DNA of 64,000 bases from Bryocella elongata (GTDB taxonomy: Bacteria > Acidobacteriota > Terriglobia > Terriglobales > Acidobacteriaceae). The translations under genes were made by a program, and so were the position numbers. The notes under the pieces were generated by a model. That model had not been told where the DNA came from, ran no database searches, and worked only from the letters and a program-made list of their open reading frames with translations. The stretch is from assembly GCF_900108185.1 (NCBI RefSeq), contig NZ_FNVA01000003.1:597248-661247 (forward strand), in the 5' to 3' direction. Positions 17,263 through 25,593 of the stretch are shown in pieces; the first letter of the stretch is position 1; every line of letters begins with the position of its first letter.

Positions 17263-17288
17263 AAGTATTAGAGAAAGGACTAATACTT
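17263..17288. promoter_or_regulatory. Candidate operator palindrome upstream of AAA ATPase
   Basis: A 9-bp perfect inverted repeat aagtattag (17263-17271) and ctaatactt (17280-17288), separated by 8 nt, starts 16 nt upstream of the ATPase start codon. It is A/T-rich in a GC-rich context. Such symmetry close to a start typically marks a dimeric repressor site; self-regulation is only a guess. Confidence 0.5.
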
Positions 17289-17321
17289 TGGTAAAAATCG
17301 TCACATTCATTGCGGTTCCAC

Positions 17322-18290
17322 TTACCGTGCTCCCAGATCCCCATTCAGCCGCCCCCAGAAGCTGCCTTCATCCAGCTTCAGGCAAACCCTGGCATTCGCC
17401 GCTCCAGCGGCCTCCCGAGTGAACCCCTTCGCATCCACCACCAGCCGCATCGGCGTCAACGGACACACCGCACCCTCCTCCACCGCCAGCACCGGCACCA
17501 CGTCATACAGCGTCGTCCCATACTTCGAAGCCGCATCGTGCATCCGCGTCAGCTCCACCAGCGTCGCCGCGAAAGGAGACTTTGCCTGCGCCAGCCGCTG
17601 CTTCTCCGCCGCATCCGGCGTGGCCAGCGTCGAGTCCAGCGGATACACCTCCAGCGGAACACCCGCCGCAAACACGGCCTGCGCCGACGCCACATCCTGT
17701 GCGATGTTGTACTCCGCCACCGGCTTCGATCCCGGCGAGTATCCCTGCCGCACCGCTCCGCCCATCAGCGCAATCCGCCCAATCTTGTGAAACGTCGCCG
17801 GGTCCTCCCGCAGGAGGTCCGCAAGGTTCCGCTCCGGCGCCAGCTCCAGGATCACCAGCCCCGGATGCGTCAGGATCGCCCTTCGCATCGCCTCTACTGC
17901 CATCAATGGAGCTGGCGCCGCCTGCTTCTCCGCCCAGGCCCGCTGGGAAAACTCCGTGGGATTCGCGGTTTTCGTTCCTGAGGCAATCGGGATGTCCGTT
18001 CGTCCCGCCAGCTTCACGAGCCCATTCAGCATCCGCGCCCGCAGCGCCGTATCGCCGAACGCCCCGGCCATCCCAACCACCTTCAGCCGGGTATCACTCA
18101 GCGCCGCAGCGACGGCGTAGGCATCGTCCACGTCATCGCCAATGTCGGTGTCGATATAGACCAGCGTCGGCTTCGGAATGCGCGTGGGAGCACGCAGCGT
18201 TACGCCCTGCTGAGCCAGAACGCTGCCCGCCATCGTCAGCACAACCCACGCTGCCTTCACGACATAGCCTGCACCTTGTCTTGTCTCCAT
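17322..18290 (-). CDS. Exported inosine-uridine-type nucleoside hydrolase
   Basis: A 322-residue protein with an N-terminal hydrophobic segment (VVKAAWVVLTMAGSVLAQ). The calcium-binding Asp cluster of nucleoside hydrolases appears as DTDIGDDVDDAYA (residues 47-58). Further family features are LELAPERNLADLL, ALMGGAVRQG and EYNIAQDVASAQAVF. The enzyme cleaves the N-glycosidic bond of ribonucleosides, releasing base and ribose; an export signal implies scavenging in the periplasm. The C-terminal catalytic region appears complete. Confidence 0.88.
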   Translation of the reverse strand: METRQGAGYVVKAAWVVLTMAGSVLAQQGVTLRAPTRIPKPTLVYIDTDIGDDVDDAYAVAAALSDTRLKVVGMAGAFGDTALRARMLNGLVKLAGRTDIPIASGTKTANPTEFSQRAWAEKQAAPAPLMAVEAMRRAILTHPGLVILELAPERNLADLLREDPATFHKIGRIALMGGAVRQGYSPGSKPVAEYNIAQDVASAQAVFAAGVPLEVYPLDSTLATPDAAEKQRLAQAKSPFAATLVELTRMHDAASKYGTTLYDVVPVLAVEEGAVCPLTPMRLVVDAKGFTREAAGAANARVCLKLDEGSFWGRLNGDLGAR

Positions 18291-18466
18291 CGCCCTGACC
18301 CCTCAAATCCCTTGCACGCCACGATACAGCACTCCGCGACATCAAGCGCTCTACGTAAGGAAAAAGTACAAATGGTGTTCCGAAATCACTCCCATCCGGT
18401 ACCCCTTCGCGGGTATGATCGCCGGGCATCTGATTTTCAAACGCAACGGGTAGGGAAGGGGAGCCG

Positions 18467-19267
18467 ATGTCGCTTCGTCACGCGGTCGTTCTTTCTGTTT
18501 TGATGGCAACGTCTTTCGCTGCGATAGGCCAGACGCCCGCTCCCATGAGCGTGCCAGTGCTGCCCGCGACCGTTCCTCCGGCACCCCCGGCGCCAAAGCT
18601 CCCTGAGCCTCCGCCCCAGCCCACCGTGCCCGACCACACGCGCTATCTCAATAATCCCGACCTGCTCAAGTTCTGCACCGCGCAGGTCGCTGCCTTCAAC
18701 GGTCGCGACGCCGACATCCTCTTTGTGGGCGACTCCATCACCGAGAACTGGCGTAAGGACGGCAAGGATGTCTGGGACGCCAACTTCGCCAACCGCAATG
18801 CCCTGGACTTCGGCATCAGCGGCGATCAGACGCAGCACGTCCTCTGGCGGCTCGACAACTATCCGGTGCAGCGCCTCCATCCCAAGGTGGCTGTCGTTCT
18901 CATCGGCACCAACAACACTCACAACACGGCGCCAGAGATCGCCGCTGGCGTCAAGGCCGTGCTCACCAAGCTGCAGACGATGTATCCCGGCATCAGGATC
19001 ATCCTCGTCAGCATCATGCCCAACGCTCGCGCCAACGAACTGATGACGGCGGCCGACGCCATTCTCAAGACCTTCGCCGACGACCGCACCATCTACTACC
19101 TCGATCTCGTGCCGCTCATGACCCCCGTCGGCGACAACTGGAAGGGCCTCCGCTCCGATCATCTGCATCCGGATGCAAGCGGCTACCAGCTCTGGACCGA
19201 CGCCATGCTTCCCCTGCTCAACAAGCTGCTTCCGCCACCTGCCGCCGCTCCGCCGCCCCCGCAGTAA
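18467..19267 (+). CDS. Secreted SGNH/GDSL-type hydrolase
   Basis: A 266-residue protein. A signal peptide (to about GQ22) is followed by a Pro-rich linker, then an SGNH fold: block I ILFVGDSITENW with Ser90, Gly in FGISGDQTQHVLWRL, block III VVLIGTNNTHN, and block V SDHLHPDASGYQLW with the Asp/His pair. It resembles the platelet-activating-factor acetylhydrolase-like group, acting on acylated sugars or lipids. An AGGGAAGGGGAG ribosome binding site precedes ATG 18467. A Pro-rich tail ends the protein. Confidence 0.9.
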   Translation: MSLRHAVVLSVLMATSFAAIGQTPAPMSVPVLPATVPPAPPAPKLPEPPPQPTVPDHTRYLNNPDLLKFCTAQVAAFNGRDADILFVGDSITENWRKDGKDVWDANFANRNALDFGISGDQTQHVLWRLDNYPVQRLHPKVAVVLIGTNNTHNTAPEIAAGVKAVLTKLQTMYPGIRIILVSIMPNARANELMTAADAILKTFADDRTIYYLDLVPLMTPVGDNWKGLRSDHLHPDASGYQLWTDAMLPLLNKLLPPPAAAPPPPQ

Positions 19268-19304
19268 CGGCCTCGCCACGCGCGGCAGCTAGAATAAGCT
19301 CTGC

Positions 19305-22300
19305 ATGATTCTTCCCTTCGTCCGCGAACTCATGGCGGACCTGGAGAGCTCCGCCGCTTTCGAGCGTGTGCGCCGCCATCTCGCGGGCGGCACGGGGCGG
19401 CGACGTGTGTCCGGACTCACCGCGACCGCCCGCTCTCTCTATCTCCCGTACTTCATCCGCGCCGCGCAGGACGCGCCCGCGCTCGTCCTCGTCGCCGACA
19501 ACAAGGCGGCCGAGGCCCTGCACGCCAACGTGCTCGCAGCCTGCGAGCTGACCGGCGTCCTCAAGCCGGAAGAGGTCCTGCGCCTCCCCGCGCACGACGT
19601 CCTGCCCTTCGAAAACCTCTCGCCCCACGGCGAGATCCAGGAGCAGCGCGCCGCCACGCTCTGGAAGATCGCGACCGGCACTGCCCGCCTCGTCATCGCA
19701 CCCATGGAAGCCGCCTGCATGCGGCTCTTCCCACGCGACTACTACGCCGCTCTCGCGCTGCGCCTCGCCAAGGGCGAAGAGCACCTGCCGGAGATGCTCG
19801 TCGAGCACCTGCTTTCGGTGGGGTATACGCGGGTGGATGTCGTCGAGATGCCCGGCCAGGTCACCATCCGCGGCGGCATCATTGATGTCTACGGCCCGGA
19901 GATGGACCGCCCGGTCCGCATCGACTTCTTCGGCGACGAGATCGAGTCCCTTCGCCGCTTCGATCCCGAGTCGCAGCGCTCCAGCTCCCACATCGAAGAG
20001 ATCCTGCTCCTTCCGCTCACCGAGACCCCCGCGACCGAAAAACTCCTCCGCGCCATCAACGCCCGCCTCGTCCGCGGAGGCAAGGCTGGCGCCGACCTCG
20101 AAGGCGGCGAGGTGCCGCGAGAGCTCGAGGACCACGTCGGCAACGACTGGCGCGAAGCCACTATCTTCCCCGGCTGGGAGTTCTACGCCCCCGTCGCCGG
20201 AGCCCGCTCCTCGCTCCTTGAGCTCATGGGCAAGTCCACCCGCGTCTTCGTCGAAGAGCCCGCCATGGTTACCAACCAGGGCGAGCGCTGGTGGAACAAG
20301 GTCGAGCAGCGCCACGATCGCTCCGGCATCGGCTCGCTCGTCGGCCCCGGCGACCTCTACATCTCGCCGTGGGAGCTGCAGGACCAGCTCCGTTTCTACT
20401 CCGGTTGCGAGCTCGATCAACTCGGAGCCGTCGACATCCTCGAAGGCGACTCTTCGGACGCATCCGAGATTGAGTTCACCACGCGCCCCACGATGCGCTT
20501 CCACGGCTCCATCCCCGGCTTCGTCGACCAACTCCGCGCCCTGATGGAGTCCGAGGCCCGCATCCTCGTCGCCGCTCCCAATCAGGGCGAAGTCGAGCGC
20601 CTCGCCACGCTGCTGCAGGAGTACGGCGTCGCGTACCGCATCGGCTGGCGGCCACAGCAGGGTCAGTCCACCACCATGGTCTCGGAGTCCAGCTACCTCG
20701 CCGGCGATCTCCGCACCCCCGTCATCGTGCGCGCCGCCATCGAGAACGGCGTCCAGGTCCTCGACCTCGACAAACGCACTGCAAGACAGTTCATCATCAT
20801 CGGCGCAAATGACATCTCCGATGACGCCGACGTCCACGCGCGCCCTGTACGCAAGTCCAAGACCTCGGCCTTCGTCTCCGACTTCCGCGACCTCGCCGTC
20901 GGTGACTACGTCGTCCACGTCGAACACGGCATCGCCCGCTACGACGGCCTCCGCGTCCTCGACAATCCCGATGGCTCACAGCTTGAGCTGATGATCCTCA
21001 CCTTCGCCGAAGACGCGAAGCTCTACGTTCCGCTCACGCGCCTCGACCTCATCCAGAAGTACCGCTCGACCGACACCGGGCCCGCGCCGCAGCTCAACCG
21101 CCTCGGCAGCCAGTCCTGGAGCAAGACCAAGGCCCGCGTGAAGAAGGCCATGGAGGACATGGCAGAAGAGCTGCTCAAGCTCTACGCGCAGCGTCACGCC
21201 GCCCTTGGCTATGCCTTCTCGCCTGACAACAACCTGCAGCGGGAATTCGAAGACTCCTTCGACTACAACGAGACCGACGACCAGCTCCGCGCCGTCGCCG
21301 ACATTAAGGCCGACATGGAGTCCACGCAGCCCATGGATCGCCTGCTCTGCGGCGACGTGGGCTATGGCAAGACGGAAGTCGCCATGCGCGCGGCCTTCAA
21401 GGCCGTGCAGGATGGCAAGCAGGTCGCCGTGCTCACGCCAACCACCGTCCTTTGCTTCCAGCACTTCGAAAGCTTCAAGAAGCGCTTCTCCAAGTTCCCC
21501 GTCATCATCGAGATGCTCTCGCGCTTCCGCACCGCGAAGGAAAAGAAGGAAGTGATGGAGCGCGCCGCCGAGGGCAAGGTCGACATCCTCATCGGCACCC
21601 ACGCCCTGCTCGGCCAGGGCCTCAAGTTCCAGGACCTCGGCCTGCTCATCGTTGACGAGGAGCAGCGCTTCGGCGTCAAGCATAAAGAGCGCCTCAAGCA
21701 GATGCGCGCGAGCATCGATGTGCTCGCGATGTCCGCCACGCCCATCCCGCGCACGCTGCATATGTCGCTGCTCGGCCTGCGGGACATGTCCGTCATCGAG
21801 ACCCCGCCCAAGGACCGCATGGCCATTCAGACCATCGTGGCCAAGTTCGACGAGAAGCTCATCCGCACCGCCGTTGAGGTCGAACTCGAGCGCCAGGGCC
21901 AGGTCTACTTCGTCCACAACCGCGTCGAGACCATCTACGAACTCGCCTCCAAGATCCGCGAACTCGTCCCCCACGCCCGCGTCATCGTAGGCCACGGCCA
22001 GATGCCCGAAGCCGAGCTCGAGCGCGTCATGCTCGCCTTCATGAACGGCGAGTACGATGTGCTCTGCGCCACCTCCATCATCGAGAACGGCCTCGATATC
22101 GGCCGCGCCAACACCATCATCATCAACCGCGCCGATCGACACGGCCTGAGCGAGCTGTACCAGCTCCGAGGCCGCGTAGGCCGCTCCAATCGCCGCGCCT
22201 ATGCGTATCTCCTCATCCCCGCCGAGCAGCAGCTGACTGAAATTGCGCGCCGCAGGCTCGCCGCGCTGAAGGAATTTTCGGACCTCGGCGCTGGCTTCAA

Positions 22301-23279
22301 GATCGCCGCCCTCGACCTTGAGCTCCGCGGCGCAGGCAACATGCTTGGTGGCGAGCAGTCCGGGCACATCGAAGCCATCGGCTTCGAGATGTACACCACG
22401 ATGCTCGAGGAAGCCGTCTCGAAGCTCAAAGGCGAAGCCCACGAAGAGCGTCCGCAGGTCACCATCAACCTCGGCATCAGCGTCCGCATCGAGGACACCT
22501 ACATCGAGGAAGAGAACCAGCGCCTCCGCATGTACAAGCTCATCGCCGCGGCAACCTCCGAGACCAATCTCACCGAGATCCGCGACGAGCTCGAAGACCG
22601 CTACGGCAAGCCCCCCGAGACCGTGCTGAACCTCCTCGCCGGCGCAGAGATCCGCCTCACCTGCGAACGCCTGGGCATCGCCCAGATCGAACGCAAACGC
22701 GTCGCGATCGAAGACAAATCGGCTGCCGCCAAACCCGGTGGGCAGAAGAACGTGTCCTCGCGACCGGAGGCGCGCAGCGGCGGACCAGAGAGACCTGCAT
22801 TTCCTCCACGGCCGGGTGCTCAACCTTATCAACGCCAGTGGACAGCCGGCACCGCACCCCGCCCGCAATACCCGCTCGCCGGACGCCACGGCCAGGCCCC
22901 GCAGTCCGCCTCGCTCAACTTCTCCCCGCGCGCCGCGCTCAACCGCGCCACCACCGCACCCGACTCCAACGCCACCCGAGCCCTTCGCGAGACCGCCGCA
23001 GCTCGCCCCGCCAATGCGCCACTCGCGCAGGCTGGCAAGATGCAGGCCATGCGGGAATTCCTCTACATCACCTTCTCGGACAAGCTCCACTCAGCGCCCC
23101 AATCCGACGGCAAAGGCGTCAACGTAGGAGCCCTGATGAAGCTCGTCTCCCGCAGCTCCAAACAAGGCTCCCAGCTGACTCCGCAAGGCGTTCTCCGCTG
23201 GCCTCTCAGCGGAGCCCAAGCGGACGTAGTCCTCAAAGAGACCCGCGAGTTACTCGCTCAGCTTAGTAACCAGGCTTGA
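19305..23279 (+). CDS. mfd: Transcription-repair coupling factor Mfd
   Basis: A 1324-residue protein. The N-terminal UvrB-like modules (residues 1-500), RNA polymerase-interaction domain (YVVHVEHGIARYDGL onward) and RecG-like translocase with Walker A GDVGYGKTEVAMRAAFKA, LIVDEEQRFGVKHKERLK and TSIIENGLDIGRANT are all visible. Mfd removes stalled RNA polymerase and recruits UvrA. The C-terminal regulatory domain is interrupted by a Pro/Ala/Arg-rich insertion (approximately bases 22710-23030), after which the family C terminus resumes (MREFLYITFSDKL). The length exceeds the usual 1150 or so because of it. Confidence 0.96.
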   Translation: MILPFVRELMADLESSAAFERVRRHLAGGTGRRRVSGLTATARSLYLPYFIRAAQDAPALVLVADNKAAEALHANVLAACELTGVLKPEEVLRLPAHDVLPFENLSPHGEIQEQRAATLWKIATGTARLVIAPMEAACMRLFPRDYYAALALRLAKGEEHLPEMLVEHLLSVGYTRVDVVEMPGQVTIRGGIIDVYGPEMDRPVRIDFFGDEIESLRRFDPESQRSSSHIEEILLLPLTETPATEKLLRAINARLVRGGKAGADLEGGEVPRELEDHVGNDWREATIFPGWEFYAPVAGARSSLLELMGKSTRVFVEEPAMVTNQGERWWNKVEQRHDRSGIGSLVGPGDLYISPWELQDQLRFYSGCELDQLGAVDILEGDSSDASEIEFTTRPTMRFHGSIPGFVDQLRALMESEARILVAAPNQGEVERLATLLQEYGVAYRIGWRPQQGQSTTMVSESSYLAGDLRTPVIVRAAIENGVQVLDLDKRTARQFIIIGANDISDDADVHARPVRKSKTSAFVSDFRDLAVGDYVVHVEHGIARYDGLRVLDNPDGSQLELMILTFAEDAKLYVPLTRLDLIQKYRSTDTGPAPQLNRLGSQSWSKTKARVKKAMEDMAEELLKLYAQRHAALGYAFSPDNNLQREFEDSFDYNETDDQLRAVADIKADMESTQPMDRLLCGDVGYGKTEVAMRAAFKAVQDGKQVAVLTPTTVLCFQHFESFKKRFSKFPVIIEMLSRFRTAKEKKEVMERAAEGKVDILIGTHALLGQGLKFQDLGLLIVDEEQRFGVKHKERLKQMRASIDVLAMSATPIPRTLHMSLLGLRDMSVIETPPKDRMAIQTIVAKFDEKLIRTAVEVELERQGQVYFVHNRVETIYELASKIRELVPHARVIVGHGQMPEAELERVMLAFMNGEYDVLCATSIIENGLDIGRANTIIINRADRHGLSELYQLRGRVGRSNRRAYAYLLIPAEQQLTEIARRRLAALKEFSDLGAGFKIAALDLELRGAGNMLGGEQSGHIEAIGFEMYTTMLEEAVSKLKGEAHEERPQVTINLGISVRIEDTYIEEENQRLRMYKLIAAATSETNLTEIRDELEDRYGKPPETVLNLLAGAEIRLTCERLGIAQIERKRVAIEDKSAAAKPGGQKNVSSRPEARSGGPERPAFPPRPGAQPYQRQWTAGTAPRPQYPLAGRHGQAPQSASLNFSPRAALNRATTAPDSNATRALRETAAARPANAPLAQAGKMQAMREFLYITFSDKLHSAPQSDGKGVNVGALMKLVSRSSKQGSQLTPQGVLRWPLSGAQADVVLKETRELLAQLSNQA

Positions 23280-23318
23280 GTAACTAACTCGGTTGAAGGG
23301 GCGTCCGGGTGCGGGGGC

Positions 23319-24785
23319 TTACTTCGCATTCCACGTGCTCCAGCAGCTAGGGCAGGACCAGAAGACGCCGTAGGGGCCGTTTCGCATCACGCGTGGCACT
23401 TTGCACTTCTCGCAGTTCGGTGCCGAGATCTGATCGAACGAACGTTTCATGCCGCCACCGCCTTGCGCGGCGCCACCACCACCCATGCCCATCCCGGCAC
23501 CGTTTCCCGGCCGCCGGAACGGATTCGGCATCGTCGACGAACTGCTCGAGCTGCTGCTGGAACGAAAGCCGCCACCGCTCAGCGAAGAGGAGCTGCTGTT
23601 CGAACCGAAGCCGCCACCGAACGAAGTTGAGCTGCTGCTCGAGCTTGAGGTGTTGTTGTTGCTATTGTTGTTGTTTTGCCAGCTGCTGCTGCTCGAACTC
23701 GGCTGCGAGGGGAGCATCGCCCATGTGCCTGAGCTCTTCGCATCTGCCTGGGTCTGCCGCGCCAGCGAATCCGCGCTGGCAAGCTGCGTCAGGTAGAACA
23801 GCATCTGTCGCTTGTCGCGGGGCCGCAGCACGCTGAACTTCGCTTCCACCGCGGCGCCCCAGATCTGCTTCCGCACGTTGCCAAAGAACATCGCGATCGG
23901 CGCGAAGTTATACCAGCTCAGCGCCTTGAACTTCTGGTCCTTCTGCACCAGGATCCCCTTCGACCAGCCCAGCGCCTTCAGCTGGATGGAGCAGAAGATG
24001 CAGCAGAATTTATCCAGGAGCAGCTCCGCCTCCATCACGTTGGCATGAGCTAGCCGCCAGCAGGTGTACAACCGCATCTCGGCGTGCCGCTGCCACACAG
24101 GAAGCTGCCCGCTCGCGGTCATGTCATTCGGAACCTGAACGATCTGTGTCTTCGGGTTAGCCTTCTCGAGCTGTGTCCTGGCGTATCTCTGCAGGTCACT
24201 CGCGATCGGCTTGCGGAAGTTTGTAGAGAAACACACGCATTGCCCGATCTTCAATGTGGCGAGGCAGTCGGTATACCCCTTGCCCTGGTCATTCAGAATC
24301 TGCGTATAAAGCATGGCCGGGGAGTTCTGTGCCCCCGTGACCTTCAAAAACTCTTTCAGCGTCTGCCATATCTCCACGAAGGCTTCGCCGGCCAACATCT
24401 TCAACTCAAGGAGCTTGTCGGCCTGGAACGCCGGGAACCCCGCGCTGTCCTGCGAATTGCGGAGATCGTAGTTACCCAGTAGTTGCCACTGCTTCTGTTC
24501 ACCCACACCGAACCCCAGGAAATGCGAGGCTGGCATCGTCGGGTCATACCCAAACGGATCATATTGATAGACCCTTCGGCAGAACGCCCGAAATTGCTTA
24601 TCCGCGCTCATCAGCCCTAAGGCTTCCATCGGCTCCAGAAACGCCAGAATATACTGCATCAGCTCGGGATGAGTCTGAAGCAATTGTTCCAGCAGGCTGA
24701 ACTGATTCGCCGCCGAGCTGGACGACGAAGGGGACAAAGACAGGGACGATGAGATCGAGGAAGACGAAGGCTTCTGTGGCCACAT
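23319..24785 (-). CDS. Deaminase-like protein with F-box-like N terminus and topoisomerase-type zinc ribbon
   Basis: A 488-residue protein. Residues 6-25 are Ser-rich. Residues 35-70 (THPELMQYILAFLEPMEAL then ...ADKQFRAF) resemble an F-box helix arrangement. A middle region contains HAE at 234-236 and a CxxC at 262-265 within DKFCCIFCSIQLKALG, 28 residues later, the zinc-site pattern of the cytidine/nucleic-acid deaminase superfamily. Residues 362-442 are a Ser/Asn/Gly low-complexity linker. The tail CEKCKVPRVMRNGPYGVFWS and its CPSC have the four-Cys zinc ribbon of topoisomerase I C termini. No signal peptide is seen. Codon usage is less GC-rich than in neighbours. Family assignment is inferential; the gene is intact and isolated. 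Confidence 0.6.
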   Translation of the reverse strand: MWPQKPSSSSISSSLSLSPSSSSSAANQFSLLEQLLQTHPELMQYILAFLEPMEALGLMSADKQFRAFCRRVYQYDPFGYDPTMPASHFLGFGVGEQKQWQLLGNYDLRNSQDSAGFPAFQADKLLELKMLAGEAFVEIWQTLKEFLKVTGAQNSPAMLYTQILNDQGKGYTDCLATLKIGQCVCFSTNFRKPIASDLQRYARTQLEKANPKTQIVQVPNDMTASGQLPVWQRHAEMRLYTCWRLAHANVMEAELLLDKFCCIFCSIQLKALGWSKGILVQKDQKFKALSWYNFAPIAMFFGNVRKQIWGAAVEAKFSVLRPRDKRQMLFYLTQLASADSLARQTQADAKSSGTWAMLPSQPSSSSSSWQNNNNSNNNTSSSSSSSTSFGGGFGSNSSSSSLSGGGFRSSSSSSSSSTMPNPFRRPGNGAGMGMGGGGAAQGGGGMKRSFDQISAPNCEKCKVPRVMRNGPYGVFWSCPSCWSTWNAK

Positions 24786-25007
24786 ATCCGCTCTCCGGTG
24801 GTCGTGAGTACTATAGCCCCGCTTTGCGCATCTTGCGACAACATGTCAGTATCTTTGCGCTTTTAAGTACCATCCCCATCCCACGTTGGCCCCTGTTGAA
24901 ACGCATCTCCTGCAGCGTCAGATACCTCTCATCACCCGAAATAGTCCTCAACAGATCCGCGAGTTACTCGCTCAACTTTGTGTCCACGCGCAATAAAATG
25001 GGCCACC

Positions 25008-25559
25008 ATGGTTGCACTCCGCCGGATCGTCGTCGTGTCGCTAACGCTCGTGGTTCTCGCCACCATTGGCGGCTACGCTCTACTGCGGTGGGTCCGCGCA
25101 CGCGTGGAGGCTCACGCTCCCCACCTCATCGTCGATAACATCCCCGAGACGGACTTCGTCTTTCACACCCTCAGCGGAGAAGAGAAGCACCTCTCCGACT
25201 TCCGTGGCCAGGTTGTCTTCCTCGATCTCTGGGGCACCTGGTGCCTGCAGTGCGTGGCCGAGATGCCGACCGTGCAACGCCTCTACGACCACTACCGCAA
25301 CGATCCCAAAGTCACGTTCCTCATCGTGTCCCGTATGGACACGCCCAACGCTGTGCGCCGATTCGCTCGCCGTGGCGGATACACGCTCCCGTTCTATGTC
25401 ATGCGCGATGACGATATCCCTCCCGCGATGTACCTGCGGCAGTATCCAGCGACCTTCCTGTACTCAGCCGATGGCATCCAGGTAGCGCACCACGCTGGCG
25501 GCGCGGACTGGTCGGATGCCTCTATCGTTCACCGCATCGATTCGCTTCGTCCGCGCTAG
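25008..25559 (+). CDS. Membrane-anchored TlpA-like thioredoxin
   Basis: A 183-residue protein with an N-terminal signal-anchor (RIVVVSLTLVVLATIGGYALL) and a thioredoxin domain of the TlpA/ResA type: HLSDFRGQVVFLDLWGTWCLQCVAEMP with the redox pair C79/C82, and a cis-proline loop YPATFLY. It should reduce or shuttle disulfides outside the cytoplasmic membrane. ATG 25008 is chosen because the membrane helix follows immediately; the frame is open to 24978. The start region overlaps no other gene. Confidence 0.88.
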   Translation: MVALRRIVVVSLTLVVLATIGGYALLRWVRARVEAHAPHLIVDNIPETDFVFHTLSGEEKHLSDFRGQVVFLDLWGTWCLQCVAEMPTVQRLYDHYRNDPKVTFLIVSRMDTPNAVRRFARRGGYTLPFYVMRDDDIPPAMYLRQYPATFLYSADGIQVAHHAGGADWSDASIVHRIDSLRPR

Positions 25560-25593
25560 AGTCATGGGCCTTCCCTCCAGTAAACTCGCAGCT

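Noticed and set aside
20976..23090. 704-residue open frame on the minus strand opposite mfd
   Set aside because: It runs antisense to a conserved gene in high-GC DNA where stop codons are rare, and has no domain or ribosome binding site.
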